Source of the DNA: Methyloprofundus sp.
GTDB taxonomy: Bacteria; Pseudomonadota; Gammaproteobacteria; Methylococcales; Methylomonadaceae
Assembly: GCA_030619185.1 (NCBI GenBank)
Contig: JAUXBW010000125.1
Span: 1-6,670, forward strand
Direction: 5' to 3'
Length of the DNA: 6,670 nt
Shown here: positions 1-5,518 of the stretch, piece after piece
Layout of the letters: the number at the start of each line of letters is the position of its first letter
Position numbering within the stretch: position 1 is the stretch's first letter
The notes under the pieces: generated by a model
What the model was told of the DNA's origin: nothing
What the model saw: only the letters and a program-made list of their open reading frames with translations
Database searches by the model: none
Position numbers and translations under genes: made by a program

Positions 1-4
1 CTAC

Positions 5-60
5 GGGTGAAGCTAAGATTTTTTGAAAGCACCGTGAAACCAATAGCTTGCACTATATTT
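5..60 (+). repeat. Copy A of the dispersed palindromic-element arm
   Basis: This stretch matches the reverse complement of 4251-4306 at 50 of 56 positions without gaps, and matches 4508-4550 more loosely (28 of 36 over the shared 3' part, after a gap of about 9 nt). Weaker similarity to the 4251-4306 copy runs on to about position 66, so the ATPase stop codon (61-63) lies at or just inside the repeat edge. It is probably one end of a second copy of the mobile element seen at 4224-4578, with the rest lying left of the window. The repeat is directly visible; the reading as a second element copy is inference. No rho-independent terminator for the minus-strand operon is recognisable in these 60 bases. 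Confidence 0.75.
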
Positions 61-1659
61 CTATTGCACCAACACCGGCACGGCACTTAGGAGTTTTTTT
101 GTATAAGGGTGTTCAGCATGTCGTAGAACCTTATCAACTGTTCCATGTTCAACAATTCGACCTTGATACATAACGGCGATTTCATCAGCGATTTCAGCAA
201 CAACTGCAAGGTCGTGGGTAATAAACAAATAACTGATATTCTGGGTTTTCTGCAAGTTTTTTAATAGTTCAATAATTTGTTTTTGTACCGATACATCTAA
301 TGCGGAGGTCGGCTCATCACAAACAATTAACTTGGGTTTAACCGCTAAGGCACGAGCGATACATATTCGCTGCCTTTGTCCTCCCGAAAATTCATGAGGA
401 TAGCGGTAGAGTGCTGTTTCGTCTAAGCCTACTTGTTGCAATAAGCTCGATACAATGCTGATGCGCTCTTGCTCAGTTATATCAAGTTGTAAAGTACGAA
501 TGCCTTCGGCAATAATATCCAGTACTAACATCCTCGGGTTCATTGCTGCAAATGGGTCTTGAAAAATAATTTGCATGGCTGATCGTTGCGCGCGCAACTG
601 CTCAGTCGAAAGTGATGCCAGGTCCACTCCCGCAAACTCTACCTTTCCAGCGGTACTGGGTAGCAAGTTTAATAGCCCCTTCCCCAGAGTTGTTTTACCG
701 CAACCCGACTCACCTACTAATGCAAGCGTCTTACCTTCTTCCAGGGTGAAACTAACATCATCAACCGCTTTTACATAGTCTACAACACGCTTGAACAAGC
801 CTTTTCTGATGGGATAATGCACTTTAAAGCCGGTTAACTTTAATAAGGTTTCCTTTTCTGGCTTTGCATGCTCTGCACAGTAATTTATATCAGGTAAAGC
901 ATTGAGTAATTTTTGTGTATATTGATGCTTTGCATGCGTAAAGATAGTCTTATTCTCAGCAACTTCTACAATCACTCCTGATTGCATGACCGCGACTCGA
1001 TCGGCCATATTTGACACCAGAGCCAAGTCATGACTAATCAGCCATAAAGCCATGCCATTTTCCTGTTGTATCTTTTTTAATAATTGTAAGATCTGCGCCT
1101 GGATGGTCACATCTAATGCGGTAGTCGGTTCATCGGCAATTAATAAATCCGGTTCCCCAGCCAGGGCAATTGCGATCATGATACGTTGTCGTTGACCGCC
1201 AGATAATTGATGTGGATATTCGTTAATACGCCGTTGTGCCTCTGGAATTCCAACTTGTTCTAATAAGGCTAAGACCTTTTCTGTGCACTGTTGTGTATTT
1301 AAGTAAAAATGCAGTTGCAGGGTTTCGGCAATTTGCTGGCCTATGGTCATAACAGGATTTAGCGAGCTCATAGGATCCTGAAAAATCATCGCTACACGCC
1401 GACCTCGTACCTGGCATAACTCCGATTCAGGTGTGCGTAATATATCAATCTCTGCTAACTGTATGCTATCTGCTTGTAAATAAGCCTGTGTAGGATGCAG
1501 ACGCAAGACAGACAGTGCTGCTAATGATTTCCCCGAGCCTGATTCACCCACCAGAGCAAAGGTTTCACCTTTGTAAATATTAAAACTGATACCCCTAATA
1601 ACCTGCTCACCGGCAAAGCTTAATTGTAAGTTTTCTACGGTTAATAAAGGCGTGCTCAT
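61..1659 (-). CDS. yejF: Oligopeptide-type ABC transporter, fused double ATP-binding subunit (YejF-like)
   Basis: This cytoplasmic subunit should hydrolyse ATP to drive uptake of oligopeptides or similar solutes. It has two complete ABC ATPase domains in one 532-residue chain, very close to the length of E. coli YejF. Domain 1 has Walker A GESGSGKS (38-45), signature LSGGQRQR (152-159), Walker B LLIADEPT with Glu177, and switch His210. Domain 2 has Walker A GESGCGKT (316-323), signature FSGGQRQR (424-431), Walker B LIVCDEPT (444-451) and His482. Each domain ends with the Opp/Dpp-type tail motif (HQYTQKLLNALP near 245-256; HPYTKKLLSAVP 517-528). The start overlaps the permease stop as ATGA, and a purine-rich AGAAGGG lies just upstream, which supports this start. 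Both ATP sites look intact. The substrate cannot be told from the sequence; YejABEF imports peptides such as microcin C, but Dpp/Opp-like substrates are equally possible. Confidence 0.93.
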   Translation of the reverse strand: MSTPLLTVENLQLSFAGEQVIRGISFNIYKGETFALVGESGSGKSLAALSVLRLHPTQAYLQADSIQLAEIDILRTPESELCQVRGRRVAMIFQDPMSSLNPVMTIGQQIAETLQLHFYLNTQQCTEKVLALLEQVGIPEAQRRINEYPHQLSGGQRQRIMIAIALAGEPDLLIADEPTTALDVTIQAQILQLLKKIQQENGMALWLISHDLALVSNMADRVAVMQSGVIVEVAENKTIFTHAKHQYTQKLLNALPDINYCAEHAKPEKETLLKLTGFKVHYPIRKGLFKRVVDYVKAVDDVSFTLEEGKTLALVGESGCGKTTLGKGLLNLLPSTAGKVEFAGVDLASLSTEQLRAQRSAMQIIFQDPFAAMNPRMLVLDIIAEGIRTLQLDITEQERISIVSSLLQQVGLDETALYRYPHEFSGGQRQRICIARALAVKPKLIVCDEPTSALDVSVQKQIIELLKNLQKTQNISYLFITHDLAVVAEIADEIAVMYQGRIVEHGTVDKVLRHAEHPYTKKLLSAVPVLVQ

Positions 1660-2987
1660 GATTGCGCCCTTCTTGGATCAAAGGCATCACGCACGCTATC
1701 GGCAAATAGGTTTGCGGACAGCACCAGGCCAAACATAAAGACAAAAGAAGCGGCTAGGGACCACCAGACAATAGGCTCCCGGGCCATTTCCAAACGCGCT
1801 CCATTAATCATATTACCCCAGCTATAGGTCGTTGGATCCACGCCAATATTTACGTAGGACAATACCGCTTCGGCTAATACCAGTGAGCTAAAATCCAGTA
1901 CCACTGAAATCAGTACAATATGCATGACATTAGGCAGAATATGCCGATATAAAATCTGATAACGGGAGACACCTAAGGCTTGTGCAGCTTGTACATATTC
2001 CATTTCGCGTAATTTTAGTGTTTCTGCACGAAGCATACGGCACAAACCTGTCCAGCTAGTAACACCCAGAATTAAACACAGAAATAACAAACGCATATCA
2101 GCACGTACTACAAGGCTGGTAAACTGTTCCTGATGGTTCGCCATATACACTTGCACCATCAGAATTGAAGCAGCGATTAGCAAGACCCCCGGGATTGAAT
2201 TTAAGGTGGTATAAATATACTGAATAACATCATCAACCCAGCCACGAAAAAAGCCGGCAAAGATACCAAAGACAATCGCTAAAGGCAACATAATAAGGGT
2301 TGTTAATGACCCGATTACCAAGCCTGTGCGTATGCTTTTAATCGCCTGATAAAATACATCTTCCCCCACTTTATCTGTCCCCATGACATGATAAAAAGCG
2401 GATAACTCCACTAACATATAGCTGCTTGCACTCAACACTAGCAGTGTAGCAAAAACGCTATTAATTGCTTTATGACTAAAAAATGTCCGTTGCCATAAGC
2501 GATGGTAAGCAATAAAAAGCAGGGTAATAATACCCGCTCCTTTAGCAAAGCCAAAGCCGGCTTTGCTAAGAATATCAGCCAGCTTCTGCGTCTCAGGATC
2601 ATTTAAATGACTGGCACCATATTCTAAACGACGATAGCCCCAGTAACTTGTCAGGTCGGTATCCATGATCAACTCTTTACTATATAAAAAAGCCGAAAAT
2701 GGAGCCGAATAGCTTTTTTCCTGATGCAGGCGGAGAAGGTTTGCCCAGTAGTCCAGTACGCTGATTATGTCATGACTGTTATCATTCTCCGGTATAAAGT
2801 GTATGGAATCCAATAATCCAATAACGATAAAAAAAGCCAGGAAAACCAGGGAAACCATTGCGGTTCGATTATTGGCAACCTGTTGCCATGGACGTATGAA
2901 ATGTTCTTTTTTGCGTAGCTTAACTATTAAAATCGTGATGGCTATAATAAGTATATAAATTAGCGCATCAGTCCATAAAATGATCAT
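1656..2987 (-). CDS. Oligopeptide-type ABC transporter permease (OppC/YejE-like) with extended N-terminal region
   Basis: This inner-membrane permease subunit should form half of a substrate channel. The C-terminal half is a standard binding-protein-dependent permease domain (about 222-430). Supporting it are the motif HVMGTDKVGEDVF (200-212), equivalent to the OppC 'HxLGTDxxGRDV' entry, the EAA loop EYVQAAQALGVSRYQ (330-344) followed by LPN, and the C-terminal SVRDAFDPRR (431-440). An OppC_N-like segment begins near RPWQQVANNRTAMVSL (32-47). At 443 residues it is much longer than OppC or YejE as I remember them (about 300-340). The extra length is one hydrophobic helix (about 5-23), a soluble stretch of roughly 90 residues (61-147) and two more hydrophobic helices (about 151-163 and 175-195). 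The start is the furthest upstream possible: the frame stays open into the hairpin element but has no start codon there. Its ribosome binding site is weak (TAGAG close to the ATG). No partner permease or binding protein is adjacent. Confidence 0.9.
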   Translation of the reverse strand: MIILWTDALIYILIIAITILIVKLRKKEHFIRPWQQVANNRTAMVSLVFLAFFIVIGLLDSIHFIPENDNSHDIISVLDYWANLLRLHQEKSYSAPFSAFLYSKELIMDTDLTSYWGYRRLEYGASHLNDPETQKLADILSKAGFGFAKGAGIITLLFIAYHRLWQRTFFSHKAINSVFATLLVLSASSYMLVELSAFYHVMGTDKVGEDVFYQAIKSIRTGLVIGSLTTLIMLPLAIVFGIFAGFFRGWVDDVIQYIYTTLNSIPGVLLIAASILMVQVYMANHQEQFTSLVVRADMRLLFLCLILGVTSWTGLCRMLRAETLKLREMEYVQAAQALGVSRYQILYRHILPNVMHIVLISVVLDFSSLVLAEAVLSYVNIGVDPTTYSWGNMINGARLEMAREPIVWWSLAASFVFMFGLVLSANLFADSVRDAFDPRRAQS

Positions 2988-3001
2988 AACTCTATATTGT
3001 A

Positions 3002-3065
3002 TAGCACGGGCTTTAGTCCGCTTTGTTTAATGGCGGGTTAAAGCCACGCCCTTCATGGGTTGTAG
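3002..3065. repeat. REP-like palindromic element between methyltransferase and permease genes
   Basis: The arms GGCTTTAGTCCGC (3009-3021) and GCGGGTTAAAGCC (3033-3045) are inverted repeats with 11 of 13 positions matching and an 11-nt loop. The two mismatches become G·U wobbles in a plus-strand RNA but A·C mismatches in the minus-strand transcript that actually crosses it. Flanking words (TAGCACGGG on the left, a CCC...GGG mini-stem near 3049-3059 and GTAG at 3062-3065) suggest a mobile REP-type unit filling almost the whole 87-nt gap. There is no U-run after the hairpin in the direction of transcription, so a rho-independent terminator is not supported, although the stem could modulate or stabilise the operon mRNA. 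Confidence 0.55.
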
Positions 3066-3074
3066 CATAGAAAA

Positions 3075-3809
3075 CTATTTTATAGCCGTTACTAAAGCAT
3101 TGACTGCACAACGGTTATTGAGCCGGATTCCCTTAAAGCCAGCGTGTTCTAATTGTTGTAAGGCAACAGACTCACGCATGACATGATTTTCTGATTCATC
3201 TGCAAATAAGTGCACAATCCAGTGCTCTAAAACATCCAGTTTGTCGATTTTTATCAGTGCTTTAAAATAGCCTGCCACTTCATTTTGAATTAAACGGGTA
3301 TGTGCCGAAATATCATCCAGGCCATAGCGATCACCATTAATAAACTGTCCTCCCGGCTTTAATACTCGGTAAATCTCGTTGATTACTTCAGCACGATAAA
3401 TATCTAAAAAATTATGCAAAGTATATGCCGAAGCCATGATATCCACGCTGTCCGTAGCCGTGTTTTTTAATACACTTAAGGCATCACGCCCATCAAAAGC
3501 AAGTCTCCCCTGCTCCACCCATTGCTTTAGGCTTTGTTGAGCCTGATTTTGCATAGTGGGCTCACTATCAACTGAAACGATTTTGAGCAAGTCATTTGCC
3601 AAGAGAATTGATAAAGTGGTAATACCCGTACCTCCTCCTAATTCCAAAACAGAAAGCGGTTGACTAGAACAGCTATTGGCATATTCTGTCACTGCGCCTC
3701 CAACGAGTCGACTCATCTTTGCAGCTAAGGGACAAATGAGCTTTAAGGTTTCATACTCCTGTCCTATGGCTCCGGAGAACATGGCATCAAACTGGCTATT
3801 ATCCATCAT
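3075..3809 (-). CDS. Class I SAM-dependent methyltransferase, substrate unknown
   Basis: This is a soluble, probably cytoplasmic 244-residue protein with a Rossmann-fold methyltransferase core. Motif I is VLELGGGTGITTL (54-66), which binds SAM. An acidic residue ends strand 2 (SVDSEP, Asp81). A motif-II-like stretch DSVDIMASAYTLHNF lies at 120-134, and the post-motif LKPGGQFINGD (150-160) is typical of the Methyltransf_11/25 type. The C-terminal third (about 165-244) is more variable and probably covers the substrate. The ATG at 3807-3809 sits about 9 nt after AAGGA, which fits better than the adjacent ATG at 3804-3806; the difference is one residue. It starts 3 nt after the DUF1244 stop, so the two are surely co-transcribed. 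Nothing identifies the methyl acceptor: small molecule, quinone or RNA/protein targets are all open. Confidence 0.85.
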   Translation of the reverse strand: MMDNSQFDAMFSGAIGQEYETLKLICPLAAKMSRLVGGAVTEYANSCSSQPLSVLELGGGTGITTLSILLANDLLKIVSVDSEPTMQNQAQQSLKQWVEQGRLAFDGRDALSVLKNTATDSVDIMASAYTLHNFLDIYRAEVINEIYRVLKPGGQFINGDRYGLDDISAHTRLIQNEVAGYFKALIKIDKLDVLEHWIVHLFADESENHVMRESVALQQLEHAGFKGIRLNNRCAVNALVTAIK

Positions 3810-3812
3810 TTC

Positions 3813-4106
3813 TTAAGTTCCTTTTTTACTCTCAAATAAAGCAAGTTGTTCTGCAGTTGCCGGTACTTGAAATTTATCTTTCCATTCACTGTAAGGCATT
3901 CCGTAGACATACTCTCTCGCCGTATCATAATCCATAGACTCCCCATTTGCTTCTGCTGCAGCCATATACCATTTTGCCAGACAGTTACGGCAAAAATCGG
4001 CAAGATTCATCAAGTCAATATTTTGTACGTCAGTATGTTCTTGAAAATGTGCAATTAACTGCCTAAAAGCCGCTGCTTCGAGTTGAATTTGTGTGTTTTT
4101 GTCCAT
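3813..4106 (-). CDS. DUF1244 family protein
   Basis: This is a small soluble protein of 97 residues that I recognise as DUF1244 (Pfam PF06844), a proteobacterial family of about 100 residues with no established function that I know of. The characteristic stretch runs from TDVQNIDLMNLADFCRNCL (25-43) through AKWY (44-47) to the C-terminal signature YVYGMPYSEWK (66-76). The paired cysteines Cys39 and Cys42 in FCRNC could be a metal or redox site, but that is inference. There is no signal peptide or membrane helix. A strong ribosome binding site (AGGAGG, 4 nt from the ATG) supports the start. It is the first gene of the minus-strand group and lies 3 nt ahead of the methyltransferase. Confidence 0.9.
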   Translation of the reverse strand: MDKNTQIQLEAAAFRQLIAHFQEHTDVQNIDLMNLADFCRNCLAKWYMAAAEANGESMDYDTAREYVYGMPYSEWKDKFQVPATAEQLALFESKKGT

Positions 4107-4129
4107 GATCCCTCCTGTATAAATAATTT

Positions 4130-4135
4130 ATTCTA
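4130..4135 (-). promoter_or_regulatory. Possible -10 hexamer (TAGAAT) for the DUF1244-led operon
   Basis: On the minus strand TAGAAT lies 23 nt upstream of the DUF1244 start codon and would give a 5' leader of about 15-20 nt carrying the AGGAGG site. No good -35 box is visible at 16-18 nt spacing, so this is a weak call made on position and one hexamer only. Confidence 0.25.
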
Positions 4136-4250
4136 GCAGAAAGCCATATGGGTTCATGTACAAAAGTAAAAAAAACGTCTAAAATTGTACAATTTCTGCC
4201 CATTACATTTATTGGTAATTCTTAAACCTAGAAAAATCAGTTAAAAATGG

Positions 4251-4306
4251 AATTATAGCGCAAGATATTGGTTACACAGTGCTTTCAAAAAATATTAGCT
4301 TCACCC
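4251..4306 (-). repeat. Copy B of the element arm (left arm of the MITE)
   Basis: Read on the minus strand it begins GGGTGAAGCTAA and matches 5-60 of the window at 50 of 56 positions. It also pairs imperfectly with the right arm at 4508-4550 (27 of 36 over the shared part), forming the middle section of the long palindrome. Confidence 0.8.
4252..4257 (-). promoter_or_regulatory. Perfect TATAAT -10 hexamer inside the mobile element, pointing at the DUF1244 operon
   Basis: On the minus strand the arm contains GCGCTATAATTCC. The hexamer matches the sigma-70 -10 consensus exactly and points outward from the element, toward the DUF1244 start about 146 nt downstream. The region 16-18 nt upstream offers only poor -35 candidates (around CACTGTGT), so activity is uncertain. 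The equivalent positions in the other arm copies read TATATT (copy A) and TAGAAA (copy C). Confidence 0.3.
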
Positions 4307-4337
4307 AAAATAGGTTTACCTGATTACCTATAACTCT

Positions 4338-4351
4338 CAGCTATCAGCTAT
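4338..4351 (+). repeat. Perfect tandem duplication of CAGCTAT
   Basis: CAGCTAT occurs twice head to tail at 4338-4344 and 4345-4351, at the boundary between the inner inverted arm and the central hairpin unit. It has no counterpart on the right side, so it may mark a slippage event or an insertion footprint. Confidence 0.6.
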
Positions 4352-4355
4352 ATTT

Positions 4356-4431
4356 CGTCATTCCTGCATGCTTTTAGCAGGAATCTTGTAGATTAAGCAT
4401 AGATTCCCGATTAAAGACTTCGGGAATGACG
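4356..4431. repeat. Central palindromic unit with alternative hairpins
   Basis: The unit is bounded by CGTCATTCC (4356-4364) and its perfect inverse GGAATGACG (4423-4431). Inside are two hairpins of the same geometry, each with an 8-bp perfect stem and a 9-nt loop: ATTCCTGC/GCAGGAAT (4360-4367 with 4377-4384) and ATTCCCGA/TCGGGAAT (4403-4410 with 4420-4427). A third possible stem, GGAATCT/AGATTCC (4380-4386 with 4401-4407), joins the inner arms. The outer and third stems are incompatible with the two hairpins, so the unit can switch between two folds. CGTCATTCC-type termini resemble short dispersed repeats common in proteobacterial genomes, as I recall them. Confidence 0.7.
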
Positions 4432-4507
4432 TGATTTTTAAATTACTGATGCTTAAAGCTTTATTCTACTATGACTGAGAATTGTACGTAATCAGGTAGA
4501 TTTAAGT

Positions 4508-4550
4508 GGGTGTTTTTGGAAGTGCTGCGGAATCAATAGTTTGCACTAGA
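4508..4550 (+). repeat. Copy C of the element arm (right arm of the MITE)
   Basis: It begins GGGTG like copies A and B but lacks about 9 nt after that. The remaining 36 positions match copy A at 28, and all 8 differences are transitions. It forms the right half of the middle palindrome section opposite 4251-4306. Confidence 0.65.
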
Positions 4551-4585
4551 AACCGTGGGCAACTGATTATTTTAGGTTAATTCTT

Positions 4586-4650
4586 CCAGTAGCCAGGATC
4601 GTTACCTATTTACAGTTGATTTTTACCTACAAGCCCCCATTTCTTTTTTC
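4586..4650 (+). other. yciB leader without a recognisable Shine-Dalgarno sequence
   Basis: These 65 bases between the mobile element and yciB should hold its leader. I see no convincing sigma-70 promoter: the best pairs match only half or fewer of the consensus positions. The 25 bases before the ATG are pyrimidine-rich (CCCCCATTTCTTTTTTC) with no AGGAG-like sequence. The plus-strand operon promoter may therefore lie partly within the element, or be of a type I cannot recognise. Confidence 0.5.
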
Positions 4651-5211
4651 ATGAATAAAATACTCTTTGATTTCTTCCCCATAGTCCTGTTTTTTATTGC
4701 CTACAAGACTTACGATTTATATGTTGCAACTGCCGTTGTGATTGCTGCAACCATTGTCCAGGTTGCCTACAACTGGTTCAGGCACCGCAAGGTTGAAACC
4801 ATGCAATGGGTCACTTTAGGCCTGATGGTGACCATGGGTGGTGCTACCCTATACCTACAGGATGAACAGTTTATCAAGTGGAAATTAACCATTATTGAAT
4901 GGCTATTTGGCGGGGTCTTACTGGGTAGCCATTTTATCGGCAAAAAAACCATTATTGAAAAAATGATGGGCGCAAATATGGAGCTGCCCAATAAAATATG
5001 GTCTATTTTAAATTTTGTATGGGCACTGTTTTTTATCAGTGTGGGCTGTATCAATATATACGTCATGTTTAATTACGATACCGAAACCTGGGTTGATTTT
5101 AAAACTTTCGGGGTTCCTGTCCTAATGCTAGTGTTTATCTTGTTACAGGTTATTTTCATGTATAAATACATGCCCGATGAACCTACGCCTAAATCAGAAT
5201 CAGAGGAATAA
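4651..5211 (+). CDS. yciB: Septation protein A / inner membrane protein YciB
   Basis: This is a polytopic inner-membrane protein of 186 residues (E. coli YciB is about 179). In E. coli YciB is linked to cell envelope synthesis and division-machinery interactions; the family was earlier named IspZ or intracellular septation protein A. Recognisable family features are the N-terminus [23 protein letters not shown] (residues 6-28, given in parts: [10 protein letters not shown] and [11 protein letters not shown]), [13 protein letters not shown] (74-86), [18 protein letters not shown] (111-128), WVDFKTFG (147-154) and the C-terminal YKYMPDE (171-177). Hydrophobic helices lie near 7-20, 22-41, 52-68, 80-96, 118-138 and 151-171, followed by a short acidic tail. 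The N-terminus aligns with the family, which fixes the ATG at 4651 despite the lack of a ribosome binding site. The stop is 4 nt before yciI. Confidence 0.95.
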   Translation: MNKILFDFFPIVLFFIAYKTYDLYVATAVVIAATIVQVAYNWFRHRKVETMQWVTLGLMVTMGGATLYLQDEQFIKWKLTIIEWLFGGVLLGSHFIGKKTIIEKMMGANMELPNKIWSILNFVWALFFISVGCINIYVMFNYDTETWVDFKTFGVPVLMLVFILLQVIFMYKYMPDEPTPKSESEE

Positions 5212-5215
5212 GCAC

Positions 5216-5518
5216 ATGCTATATGCCATCCTGAGCGAAGACATCCCTGATAGCCTGGAAAAAAGAATGTCCGCACGCCCCGCTCACTTGCAACGCTTGC
5301 AAAATTTACAGGATGAAGGCCGCCTCGTTATTGCCGGCCCACACCCTGCCATTGACAGCAATACACCAGGTGAGGCAGGATTTACTGGTAGCCTGGTAAT
5401 AGCTGAATTTCCCAGTTTGGAACTGGCAATGGACTGGGCTAATAGTGATCCCTATTTGGATGCGGGGGTTTATGCCCATGTTTCCGTTAAACCTTTTAAG
5501 CAGGTATTCCCCCAATGA
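5216..5518 (+). CDS. yciI: YciI family protein
   Basis: This is a small cytoplasmic protein of 100 residues with the dimeric ferredoxin-like YciI fold; the family has a proposed His/Asp putative active site but no firmly assigned reaction. It resembles E. coli YciI along its whole length: MLYAILSED at the start, [17 protein letters not shown] (13-29) with His24, [17 protein letters not shown] (33-49), [11 protein letters not shown] (55-65), and DPYLDAGVY followed by HVSVKPF at the end. I choose ATG 5216 because family similarity begins exactly there and AGAGGA (5202-5207) lies 8 nt upstream. An in-frame ATG at 5177 would add 13 residues encoded inside the yciB tail. It starts 4 nt after yciB and its stop overlaps the bolA-family start by 4 nt, so translational coupling is likely. 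Confidence 0.94.
   Translation: MLYAILSEDIPDSLEKRMSARPAHLQRLQNLQDEGRLVIAGPHPAIDSNTPGEAGFTGSLVIAEFPSLELAMDWANSDPYLDAGVYAHVSVKPFKQVFPQ

Larger units (their letters stand above)
4216..4585. mobile_element. MITE-like non-autonomous element: nested long palindrome with flanking direct repeat
   Basis: The element (about 4224-4578) has no coding capacity and consists of imperfect inverted arms in matching order. The outermost pair is 4225-4242 with 4561-4578 (16 of 18 paired), starting AACCTA and ending TAGGTT. The next pair is 4251-4306 with 4508-4550. The third is 4318-4340 with 4475-4497 (20 of 23 paired). The centre is the compact unit 4356-4431. The word TAATTCTT occurs at 4216-4223 and again at 4578-4585, directly abutting the arms, as a target-site duplication would; its T at 4578 also belongs to the right arm, so the duplication is 7 or 8 bp. 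One extra A at 4224 makes the left end one base longer. The repeats are seen directly; mobility is inferred from the architecture. No transposase is present to assign a family. Confidence 0.65.

Noticed and set aside
1223..1417. Minus-strand 64-residue open frame inside the ATPase gene
   Set aside because: It lies in another frame of the clearly coding YejF-like gene, has no family resemblance and no ribosome binding site of note.
3806..4003. Minus-strand 65-residue open frame overlapping the DUF1244 gene
   Set aside because: It is a frame-shifted shadow of the DUF1244 gene, which has the recognisable family sequence and a strong ribosome binding site.
3846..4058. Plus-strand 70-residue Cys-rich open frame
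   Set aside because: It is antisense to the DUF1244 gene; its composition is explained by the complementary coding strand.
4356..4431. Central hairpins considered as a bidirectional rho-independent terminator or a tRNA-like cloverleaf
   Set aside because: There are no U-runs directly after either stem and the genes on both sides read away from it; there is no acceptor/T-loop signature of a tRNA.
4338..4431. Possible small CRISPR-like repeat array from recurring GATTC/GGAAT words
   Set aside because: The recurrences are inverted arms of hairpins with irregular spacing, not direct repeats separated by unique spacers.
4541..4568. Possible sigma-70 promoter TTGCAC with GATTAT at 18-nt spacing, reading toward yciB from the element's right arm
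   Set aside because: The -10 box matches at only four of six positions, the spacing is at the edge of the usual range, and a leader of about 80 nt would be needed; too weak to annotate.
4767..5066. Minus-strand 99-residue open frame
   Set aside because: It is antisense to yciB, whose sequence matches its family from end to end.
5177..5215. Upstream ATG giving a 13-residue N-terminal extension of YciI
   Set aside because: Family similarity begins at ATG 5216, which also has the properly spaced AGAGGA site; the extension is encoded within the yciB tail.
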